Shown: in pieces, positions 9,053 through 15,824 of the stretch
Numbering within the stretch: position 1 is the stretch's first letter
Layout: each line of letters begins with the position of its first letter
Source of the DNA: Algibacter luteus
GTDB taxonomy: Bacteria > Bacteroidota > Bacteroidia > Flavobacteriales > Flavobacteriaceae
Assembly (NCBI RefSeq): GCF_900141715.1
Contig: NZ_FQYK01000001.1
Location: forward strand, 62,001 to 126,000
Length of the DNA stretch: 64,000 nucleotides
Direction of reading: 5' to 3'
Made by a program: the position numbers and the translations under genes
The notes under the pieces: model-generated
What the model was told of the DNA's origin: nothing
What the model saw: the letters and a program-made list of their open reading frames with translations, nothing else
The model's database searches: none

Positions 9053-9164
9053 TATAGCCAACACCGTATATGGCTCTTTGCCGTTAAATTCCTTATCGGA
9101 ATTCAATGCAATTTGCTATCTTTCGGTTACGACGGAAAATCATAGCTGATTCTTCGCAAAGAGC
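9053..9164 (+). other. Folded cloverleaf-like DNA element before the acetyltransferase gene
   Basis: The stretch begins TATAGCCAACACCGTATATGG and is full of nested inverted repeats. A perfect 9-bp outer stem (GCTCTTTGC 9073-9081 with GCAAAGAGC 9156-9164) encloses two arms. The first is AATTCC/GGAATT (9087-9092 with 9098-9103). The second is GCTAT..TTTC with GAAA..ATAGC (9115-9124 with 9135-9146). There is no coding frame and no tRNA consensus. Elements with this opening are, from memory, widespread in flavobacterial accessory regions. The single-strand fold recalls recombination sites such as attC, but that role is inference. Confidence 0.6.
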
Positions 9165-9179
9165 TAAACACAAAAAACG

Positions 9180-9761
9180 ATGGAACACGTTCAGCAACAA
9201 GCTGAAAAATCCGAAATGGAATTACAGAAAGCCAACATAACAGACATTACCAAACTGAAAAAAATCTGCATTGAAGCCTATTCCAAAAGCTTTTATGACC
9301 ATTGGAACGAAGGTGGCCTTGAGTGGTACTTAGATAAAGAATTTAGTATTGAAAGGCTCACATCCGATCTGTTGGATACAAAAACTGCATACTATTTTAT
9401 CACACATGAATTAAACCATGTTGGGTTTATAAAAATTAGAAACCAAGAGCACAAAACTTTTGATATAGAAAATGCAATAGAATTGGAAAAAATTTATGTG
9501 CTACCGGAATACAAAGGCATGGGAATCGGGAAATTAGCATTGATTGAAATTATAAAGATTACAAAGGCACTAGACTATAAAAATATGTTTCTGTGCGTGA
9601 TTGATACCAATGCAAATGCCATTGCATTCTATGAAAAGCTCGGTTTCAATTTTCATAGTAAAACCATTTTAGACGTGCCTTATTTTAAAGCCGAACTAAA
9701 AGGCATGCATCGTATGATAAAGAAACTGGACGGCAAAAAGCCCGTTACCAATAATGTATAA
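9180..9761 (+). CDS. GNAT-family N-acetyltransferase
   Basis: A 193-residue acetyl-CoA-dependent transferase. The GNAT core lies at about 13-185. The acetyl-CoA pyrophosphate loop follows strand beta-4 as LEKIYVLPEYKGMGIGKLAL (motif A, Q/R-x-x-G-x-G/A variant), and motif B is NANAIAFYEKLGF. The substrate is unknown. The first ATG (9180) is given; the second ATG at 9216 (MELQKANITDI) fits the usual family start better. The gene lies between the folded element at 9053-9164 and a 7-bp hairpin, TATAACC/GGTTATA (9757-9779), that overlaps the stop codon. It therefore looks like a self-contained cassette. Confidence 0.87.
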   Translation: MEHVQQQAEKSEMELQKANITDITKLKKICIEAYSKSFYDHWNEGGLEWYLDKEFSIERLTSDLLDTKTAYYFITHELNHVGFIKIRNQEHKTFDIENAIELEKIYVLPEYKGMGIGKLALIEIIKITKALDYKNMFLCVIDTNANAIAFYEKLGFNFHSKTILDVPYFKAELKGMHRMIKKLDGKKPVTNNV

Positions 9762-9811
9762 CCATAACTGGCGGTTATAAAAAAACACTAGAAAGACTAA
9801 ATAAAAACAAA

Positions 9812-10696
9812 ATGCAAACGCTTAGAACATTCATTTTATTAATGGCACTTGTAACATTAAGTTCTTGCCAGTTCAACCAATCCGTAAATAAAGATGTAAC
9901 AACTGGAGCCTATTCCAGAGGTGATGGCATTGGCGTTGATGATATTGCCATAGAGGTTAACGGAGAAACCGACAATAGAAATGAATTCATGTTTGGTGAA
10001 CATGTCAACCTTTTGTTTGATAACGTTTCCGGACTCACCAAAGCAAACGGAAAAACATTTCCTGAGCTTGGCATGTATATTGTAAAAAATGAGAAAGACA
10101 CCATGCTTGCCTATCCGAACTTACTTAAGAGTTTAAATACTGGAACCGAGCTTTCACCACTTCAATTACAAGCCACTTTCAGTGCAGCCTTACCAAATAA
10201 AAACAACGAAAAGTATAAAGTATTTATAGAAATTACAGATAAAAAAGGCAAAGGCAAATTTAATTACGAATTGCCGTTTACAGTAAAACCAAACGACTTA
10301 TTAAACCTAAAAAGCAATGGTATTGAATACTCAAATATTTATTTATGGAATGATACTCTAAAACAACCCGTTTTTGATAATAATATAAGTTTTGAGCATC
10401 TTTTTATCTTAATTCTAGACGATATTGAAGGTTTAGAAATAACGAACGAAAAGGTATTTCCTATTTTTTCTGTAGACTTAGTTGATAGCAGTGACCATGT
10501 TATACTTTCCAGTCCGAATATATTAAGTGCTTACGAGGAAACAGGTGTAAATCCTCAAGATTTAAAAAATCAAATAACCGCTAAACTAACTTTAGCTAAA
10601 GGCACCGTAAATAATCCTTGTAAATTAACTGCAACATTGAAAGATAAAAATTCGGCAAAAGAAATAAATATGATGACTGAATTAAATATAAATTAA
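9812..10696 (+). CDS. Lipoprotein with an internal duplication, function unknown
   Basis: A 294-residue lipoprotein precursor with lipobox LSSC at about residue 19. The mature part contains two related halves. Residues about 65-165 include GLTKANGKTFPELGMYIV and YPNLLKSLNTGTELSPLQLQ. Residues about 195-290 include GLEITNEKVFPIFSVDLV and SPNILSAYEETGVNPQDLKN. The repeat suggests two tandem beta-rich domains from duplication. No named family was recognised. It is followed 40 nt later by another lipoprotein gene, with which it may be co-transcribed. Confidence 0.72.
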   Translation: MQTLRTFILLMALVTLSSCQFNQSVNKDVTTGAYSRGDGIGVDDIAIEVNGETDNRNEFMFGEHVNLLFDNVSGLTKANGKTFPELGMYIVKNEKDTMLAYPNLLKSLNTGTELSPLQLQATFSAALPNKNNEKYKVFIEITDKKGKGKFNYELPFTVKPNDLLNLKSNGIEYSNIYLWNDTLKQPVFDNNISFEHLFILILDDIEGLEITNEKVFPIFSVDLVDSSDHVILSSPNILSAYEETGVNPQDLKNQITAKLTLAKGTVNNPCKLTATLKDKNSAKEINMMTELNIN

Positions 10697-10736
10697 GGTT
10701 ACAACAACAGTTAAAATTTGCGGCTACTAAAAAACC

Positions 10737-11426
10737 ATGAAATACTTCTATCATTACATGTTCGTATTACTTATGCTCGCCTCTTGCAAACAAACTCAAG
10801 ACCGAGAAACAGTAACACAACAGCAAGCAGACATACATACTGATACGAGCATCCAAACAGATAAGGTTGAAAAAACTGATAGTATTCGTATACTAAACAC
10901 AGGCCCCAGAGGAGGTGCCTATCAAAATTCAAAGGGAGAAAATTTTAGGTATACCGTGTTTAGAGTAGAAGTTCTCAATCACGCCAGCCATCTAATTCAA
11001 TTAGATCTTAATTTTCCTAAAAGTCCCACAGGGCTTTTACCCGATTCAACCATTGTGTTTCAAGTCTTTTTAGTTCCCGAGAAATACACGCCCGATACCA
11101 TACAAGACACCTTCAATTTTGGTGCGAGACTTGAAGCGCTATTTGAATCAGAAGACCCTTACAAGTATGAGCTTTCAACAGCAATTGAGCCACAAGACCA
11201 GCAAACCCTTTACATAGGCATTCTATTAAAAAGCCAAATTATTGACGGAGCAACCCGAGCAAAGTTATTTGTTGAAGGGCAAGACCAAGATGCCCCATTT
11301 TTTAAGGTAGCGTCTCAAAACAATTATAAACTCCATAACAAGCCCTTAAATTTGGTTTACGGCGTTAGCGTCGCAGATGCAAAATATCACGCATTGATAC
11401 CTTGCGGGCAAATTAAAATAGAATAA
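10737..11426 (+). CDS. Lipoprotein of unknown function
   Basis: A 229-residue lipoprotein precursor; the signal peptide ends LLMLASC at about residue 17. After the lipidated Cys comes a polar, Gln/Thr-rich linker (about 18-55), then a predicted beta-rich domain (about 60-229) with no recognised family. It is 40 nt downstream of the duplicated lipoprotein gene and upstream of repeat copy B, whose hairpin probably ends the unit. The two lipoproteins may act together at the envelope; this rests on position only. Confidence 0.7.
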   Translation: MKYFYHYMFVLLMLASCKQTQDRETVTQQQADIHTDTSIQTDKVEKTDSIRILNTGPRGGAYQNSKGENFRYTVFRVEVLNHASHLIQLDLNFPKSPTGLLPDSTIVFQVFLVPEKYTPDTIQDTFNFGARLEALFESEDPYKYELSTAIEPQDQQTLYIGILLKSQIIDGATRAKLFVEGQDQDAPFFKVASQNNYKLHNKPLNLVYGVSVADAKYHALIPCGQIKIE

Positions 11427-11490
11427 AAGGATCAATTCTACAAAACGATCATGCCATAAAAAAATGCTAACCGGCTTAATAACAGCAATA

Positions 11491-11606
11491 AAAATCCTGA
11501 TGAAAAACTATCAGGGTTTTTTGATTTTGTTTGTAGGAAAAATTGTTTATATTTATTGTGTGAAAATCACACTGAAGTTGCTTTATGCTTACTTATTTGG
11601 CGAGTA
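11491..11606 (+). repeat. 116-bp dispersed repeat, copy B (begins with a terminator hairpin)
   Basis: Second copy of the repeat at 6530-6645, same orientation and length. Its hairpin has AAAATCCTGAT (11491-11501) pairing with ATCAGGGTTTT (11510-11520), one wobble, followed by Ts. The loop sequence differs completely from copy A while the stem is kept, which suggests selection on the structure. It sits 64 nt after the lipoprotein gene and about 40 nt before the next gene. Confidence 0.8.
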
Positions 11607-11647
11607 TTAGTGATTGAGGTTGTTTTTAAAACATTACAAGCTTCATA

Positions 11648-12538
11648 ATGACCGTGACCAACCAAATGATAGAAACCATAAAAAATATTGACTTTACAAC
11701 TTACTTAATACCCGTTCTGACTTTCTTTTTTGGATGGATAACCAAAATCATTTATGAAAGATATACTCTGAATTTTAGGTTAAAAAAAGAATTTGAATTT
11801 GAGCAAAAGAAGAAACTAAAAGAAGAAATAGCTCAAAACAAAATGAAACTACTGAACTCTGCTGAAGAACTGAATCACAGACTTTGGAATTTTAGTCAAC
11901 ACGTAGGAGAAAATTGGCATAAAGTTACCGCTAATGATTTGAACACAAACGAACATTACTATCTTAAAAGCTTTGTTTACCGTTTTTTAAAGTTTCTATA
12001 TTGGAACATTCAAACTGAAAAAGACACAATTTCTATTGACACTACAATTGCCAAAAAAGACGATATTTTATTCTTAAAATATATTAAGACTTTTAAAGAC
12101 ATATTTACTGATGTTGACCTGCTAGCGGAATTGAATTATAACAAAGCCCACAATACAAATCATTTCTTTAAAAACAATTTAGCTGACTATTGTATTCTTG
12201 TAACTCAAGGAGGAGAAGTTTTAAGCTTTGAGAACTTCAAAGAAATTATGGATAGAGAATATCAAAGTTTAGAAAAAGTGATTAATTATTTTTCAACCAT
12301 TCAAGATTCTGATGACGATAAAAATCTAAACGTATTGAGAGTTTGTCATTTATTATTAATTCAGTTCTTAAATACTTTTGGACACGATTATCAAAAAACA
12401 GACGAAGAAAAAATCAAACGAATTACAGAATTATATAAACCGAAGTTAAGAATAAAGAAAGGAATGATTGAGTTTATAAAGAAAAGTAAATTAGATAAAG
12501 AGATGAAATCAATCACCAAAAAAATTACGAAAACCTAA
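11648..12538 (+). CDS. Membrane-anchored coiled-coil protein, function unknown
   Basis: A 296-residue protein with one membrane helix near the N-terminus (about 18-36, YLIPVLTFFFGWITKIIY). A charged coiled coil follows (about 45-75), then a largely helical cytoplasmic domain. No catalytic motif or named family was recognised. Base composition is very AT-rich. It lies just upstream of the DUF262-HEPN-AbiC genes, separated by about 200 nt containing an operator-like repeat. Anchored proteins of this shape are frequent in bacterial defence islands, so involvement in defence is a reasonable guess only. Confidence 0.7.
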   Translation: MTVTNQMIETIKNIDFTTYLIPVLTFFFGWITKIIYERYTLNFRLKKEFEFEQKKKLKEEIAQNKMKLLNSAEELNHRLWNFSQHVGENWHKVTANDLNTNEHYYLKSFVYRFLKFLYWNIQTEKDTISIDTTIAKKDDILFLKYIKTFKDIFTDVDLLAELNYNKAHNTNHFFKNNLADYCILVTQGGEVLSFENFKEIMDREYQSLEKVINYFSTIQDSDDDKNLNVLRVCHLLLIQFLNTFGHDYQKTDEEKIKRITELYKPKLRIKKGMIEFIKKSKLDKEMKSITKKITKT

Positions 12539-12680
12539 CAATGTATATAAAATTTCTAATTTTAGTTAAACCAAAGTTTTTTTTTGTGATTGCTAGCTTT
12601 TGCTTTCACTTCGAAAAATTTTCGCGATGAATTAAAGACACTTTTTACTTAGTAGATTAGACTTTGAAAAACGCAATAAA

Positions 12681-12707
12681 ATTATACACAAGATATTAGT
12701 GTGTAAT
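12681..12707 (+). promoter_or_regulatory. Operator-like inverted repeat before the DUF262 gene
   Basis: ATTATACAC and GTGTGTAAT form a 9-bp inverted repeat with one G-T wobble around a 9-nt spacer. It ends 27 nt before the ATG of the DUF262 gene. Position and symmetry suit a repressor site controlling the DUF262-HEPN pair. A shorter palindrome (12612-12624, CGAAAA-A-TTTTCG) lies further upstream. Confidence 0.45.
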
Positions 12708-12734
12708 TAAAAAAAGAACATAAAATTAATAAAT

Positions 12735-13808
12735 ATGATAGATGAGAATAATCAAGAATTGGAATTTGATAATGAAGAATTTGAAGAAATCCAAGAATCT
12801 TCTACTAAGGAATTATCAAAAATAGTATCATACAACATTGCGAATACAATTGAAGTTTTAAAGTTCAAAATAGATAACGGGGAAATAGATCTTAAGCCCG
12901 AATTTCAAAGAGATTTTGTATGGGATATAAATCGTGCAAGTTTATTTATTGATTCATTACTTATAGGACTTCCAATCCCAAGTGTTTTTTTAGGAAAAAG
13001 CAGTGAAGATGAAACATATAAGGTCATTGACGGACAACAACGATTAAAATCCGCTTACTTTTATCTGCAAGGTAAATTTAACACAAAAGGAAAAGAACAA
13101 ATTTTTAATTTAAGAAAATTAGAAGATAGAGATTGGAATGGTAAAACTTTTGCAGAACTCGATCAAAAATACCAAAGAAGGATACGAAATGCTGTATTGA
13201 ATACAACTATAATTGAAGATATAGACACTAATCCAAGAGTTGTTCATGATATTTTTCATCGACTAAATACCGGTGGAATGCCACTAAAAGATCAAGAAAT
13301 TAGAAATTGTATTTATACAGGCTTATTTAATACAAATCTATTTATTCTAAACGAAAATGAAGAATGGAGAAATCTGCTTGGTCAACCATATCCAGATAGA
13401 AGATTAAGAGATATTGAACTTGTCCTAAGATTTTTCGCCTTGCATGACAACTTAGAAAATTACAAACCTTCAATGCGTGAATTTTTAAGTAACTATCAAA
13501 AAACAAATTCCAATAAACTACCTGACAAAGAAATTTGGGATAAAACAATTTCACTAGTATCGACAAAAATTGGGAATGACGCTTTTAAAATAAAAAGAAG
13601 TGTTAATAAATCCGTTTGTGATTCAGTTTTAGTTAGCATAGCTCAAATTCTTGCGGATGGAAAAGCACCTATTGATTTAGCTGTTAACCACAAAAGGCTA
13701 CTTGCTGATCAAGATTATATTAAATATGTATCATCAGGAACGTCCTCTGAAACTAGTGTCAATGGAAGAATCGCGTTAGCTAGAAACTACTTTTTAGGTT
13801 TAAAATAA
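12735..13808 (+). CDS. DUF262 (ParB/GmrS-like) protein
   Basis: A 357-residue protein whose first 200 residues are a DUF262 domain. It has LKPEFQRDFVWDINRASLFIDS (about 54-75), LLIGLPIP and the diagnostic DGQQR at residues 99-103. DUF262 is a ParB-like fold that binds or hydrolyses nucleotides. It is known from the GmrSD enzymes that attack glucosylated phage DNA, where it pairs with a DUF1524 HNH nuclease. No HNH motif is visible in the C-terminal half here. The stop codon overlaps the start of the HEPN gene (TAATG), so the two are translationally coupled. The most likely role is NTP-dependent control of, or target recognition for, the HEPN partner. Confidence 0.87.
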   Translation: MIDENNQELEFDNEEFEEIQESSTKELSKIVSYNIANTIEVLKFKIDNGEIDLKPEFQRDFVWDINRASLFIDSLLIGLPIPSVFLGKSSEDETYKVIDGQQRLKSAYFYLQGKFNTKGKEQIFNLRKLEDRDWNGKTFAELDQKYQRRIRNAVLNTTIIEDIDTNPRVVHDIFHRLNTGGMPLKDQEIRNCIYTGLFNTNLFILNENEEWRNLLGQPYPDRRLRDIELVLRFFALHDNLENYKPSMREFLSNYQKTNSNKLPDKEIWDKTISLVSTKIGNDAFKIKRSVNKSVCDSVLVSIAQILADGKAPIDLAVNHKRLLADQDYIKYVSSGTSSETSVNGRIALARNYFLGLK

Positions 13809-14467
13809 TGGCGATTCAATCACCTGACATATTAACTTTTAAGCAGAACCTTGATGCCACAATTACTGCTATAAAACAACATAGAGCAGATTCGCATGCA
13901 GCAATAAAAATACAATCAATGTTGAACGTCACAGCATATGTTCAGGCATCAAGATTTTTAGAAGGTTCAATAAAGCATATTGTGTACAATTGTTGCATCA
14001 TGAAAGGTTATACAACAGCTCAACTTTCGAGTTTGGAATCTGACCTAAAAAAATTCAATAACCCTGAATTTACAAAAATTAGAGACTTATTTAAAACTAT
14101 TCTAAATTTCGACATTCTTGATGGTAGAAATAATGGGAACTTTTCACAAACTGATATTACTTTTTTAAATCAGATAGTCCAAAATAGACATCGAAATGTA
14201 CACGCATCACAAGATTCATCATCCTGGTACAACCAAAATCAAAAAGACATCACTAATTTCCAACAAGAATTTCCGAGTTTAATAAAAATTATTGATTATT
14301 TGTCAAATCTTAATTTTAACAAATCAGGAAAACCAGCAAATCTGGTGTCAAATAAAAATCCTATTCAACATACTGCGTTTTCAAATACGCAGTCAATTCA
14401 GCAAAATAGAGTAACACAGAAAATTGAGAAATTCAACCTTTGGAAATGGTTCAAAAAAATTATATAA
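13808..14467 (+). CDS. HEPN-domain protein (MAE_28990/MAE_18760-like), probable RNase
   Basis: A 219-residue helical protein. Residues about 35-150 resemble the HEPN group of MAE_28990/MAE_18760 proteins (YVQASRFLEGSIKHIVYNCC). The signature RNase motif R-x4-H is present as R127-HRNV-H132, in QNRHRNVHASQ. HEPN proteins with this motif are metal-independent RNases in toxin-antitoxin, CRISPR and abortive-infection systems. The last 60 residues are a polar linker and a basic tail. It overlaps the DUF262 gene by one base. The inferred role is a toxin-like RNase effector released on phage attack. Confidence 0.82.
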   Translation: MAIQSPDILTFKQNLDATITAIKQHRADSHAAIKIQSMLNVTAYVQASRFLEGSIKHIVYNCCIMKGYTTAQLSSLESDLKKFNNPEFTKIRDLFKTILNFDILDGRNNGNFSQTDITFLNQIVQNRHRNVHASQDSSSWYNQNQKDITNFQQEFPSLIKIIDYLSNLNFNKSGKPANLVSNKNPIQHTAFSNTQSIQQNRVTQKIEKFNLWKWFKKII

Positions 14468-14501
14468 CAATAAAACAATACACAAACACTTAATCACTCA
14501 T

Positions 14502-15461
14502 TTGAAAAAAACATTAACAGAAAAGAACAGCAAGTTATTATTATGGATTGGATTGATTCTATTTATAGCTGGGATTGGTGTGTTTTTTTATAAAGAAAGT
14601 ATCCTTTTAGATTCAAAAGTTAATGCTGAAAAAATTGCACAATTCGGAGATTTTATTGGTGGAATTGTTGGTTCTTTGTGGTCTTTGGCTGGCGTCATTC
14701 TATTTTATGTTGCGTTAACCGAACAAAGAAAAGATATTGAAATAAATAGAGAGACTCTAAAAGCACAACTTTCAGCCTTAAATCAGCAGATTGAGGAATT
14801 TGAATTACAACGAACGGAATTGGCTGAAACCAGAAAAGTTTTTGAGGAACAAAGCGAAACGCTAAAAATACAACGCTTTGAAAACACTTTTTTTCAACTA
14901 CTAACTTTGCATCACGAACTAGTTGATAAATTAAATTTTTCAAAAGTGTCAATGATGATGAATGTTTCGATGGAAAAAAGAGAAGTCTTATCAAAAGCAT
15001 TTGAAGATTTAGAAATAAAATTAAGACACTCTAATAGTATTTCTGAAAAAACTTCAACTGGTGCTATCAATTATAAAGTAGAAAATCCAAATACAAAAGA
15101 AATTGCTATAAAGAGATTGAACAAAGCTTATAAAGAGTTTTACTTTGATGACTACAAGCAGATTTTAAGTCATTATTTTAGAAATGTTTACCATATTTTC
15201 AAGTTCATTTATAAATCTCAATTAATCAAAAAATCAAAGAAACAGTTTTACGCTACTCTTGTTAGAGCTCAACTATCCTCTGACGAATTATTTTTAATTT
15301 TATACAATTCACTTCATCAAGGATTAGGATATCCGAATTTTTTGTTTCTAATAAAAGAATTTGACATCATGCAAAATTTTGATTTTAGGATAATAGCGAA
15401 ATATCCTTATCACCAAGAAATTTATGATGACAAGATAAATAGTGTAAAACAAAAATTTTAA
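14502..15461 (+). CDS. Putative abortive-infection protein, AbiC-like (membrane)
   Basis: A 319-residue protein resembling the 'putative phage abortive infection protein' family (PutAbiC). Two membrane helices lie near the N-terminus (LLLWIGLILFIAGIGVFFY; IVGSLWSLAGVILFYVAL). A coiled coil follows (EINRETLKAQLSALNQQIEEFE), then a helical domain with ENTFFQLLTLHHELV and HYFRNVYHIFKFI (about 224-236). The TTG start at 14502 is chosen because the longer frame from ATG 14424 merely retranslates the end of the HEPN gene, giving an atypical leader. It starts 35 nt after the HEPN stop, so the three genes look like one operon. Confidence 0.8.
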   Translation: MKKTLTEKNSKLLLWIGLILFIAGIGVFFYKESILLDSKVNAEKIAQFGDFIGGIVGSLWSLAGVILFYVALTEQRKDIEINRETLKAQLSALNQQIEEFELQRTELAETRKVFEEQSETLKIQRFENTFFQLLTLHHELVDKLNFSKVSMMMNVSMEKREVLSKAFEDLEIKLRHSNSISEKTSTGAINYKVENPNTKEIAIKRLNKAYKEFYFDDYKQILSHYFRNVYHIFKFIYKSQLIKKSKKQFYATLVRAQLSSDELFLILYNSLHQGLGYPNFLFLIKEFDIMQNFDFRIIAKYPYHQEIYDDKINSVKQKF

Positions 15462-15589
15462 AAATTATTTTACTAAATAGTATTAACAATTCCTCGTTCA
15501 TTTTTCTCTATTAAATATCTTAGCAATCCAAAAAGTAATCTCAACTCCCTAAACACAACAAACCCAAACTCAAACTCACAACCCCAGCA

Positions 15590-15700
15590 GATAGCTGCGT
15601 TAGGGATTGCAGTGGAAATCCTTTTTGTGAGGCACGAATAAAAAGATTGTAATGTAAAGCCCGCCCCTTGTGGTAACCTTCCTGCCGGAAGGAAGGCGCC
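15590..15700 (+). ncRNA. Flavo-1-like structured RNA element, copy 1
   Basis: The sequence GCGTTAGGGATTGCAGTGG is followed by AAATCCTTTTTGTGAGGCACG and AAAGCCCG, closely matching a second copy at 55696-55785. Visible stems are GGATT/AATCC and CTTTTT/AAAAAG, plus CCTTCC/GGAAGG near 15678-15693. From memory this order of conserved blocks resembles the Rfam Flavo-1 RNA, a motif of unknown function from flavobacteria; this was not searched. It lies in the 360-nt gap between the AbiC-like gene and purL. Nothing else was seen there except the purL promoter. Confidence 0.55.
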
Positions 15701-15784
15701 TATATAAAAAACACCTGTTTAAAACTCCTTAATAACTCCAATATTCCCTGTAATTTTTATGCTTAAAATTTGAGTAAAAAGACC

Positions 15785-15792
15785 TAAATTTG
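15785..15792 (+). promoter_or_regulatory. -7 promoter box of purL
   Basis: TAAATTTG matches TAnnTTTG exactly and lies 33 nt before the purL ATG. No purine riboswitch or clear PurR-like palindrome was seen between it and the start. Confidence 0.5.
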
Positions 15793-15824
15793 CCTTTTTT
15801 AAAACACTCACAAACCGAGACATA

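Noticed and set aside
9073-9164. tRNA or tmRNA-like cloverleaf
   Set aside because: The stems do not have tRNA spacing, there is no T-loop GTTCRANNC-type sequence, no anticodon arm of seven-base loop, and no CCA end.
14424-14501. ATG 14424 as start of the AbiC-like gene
   Set aside because: The 26 extra residues come from reading the end of the HEPN gene in another frame; the TTG at 14502 precedes the membrane helix in the expected way. Not fully excluded.
15678-15693. CCTTCC/GGAAGG hairpin as a stand-alone terminator
   Set aside because: No T tract follows; it is more likely part of the Flavo-1-like element or its flank.
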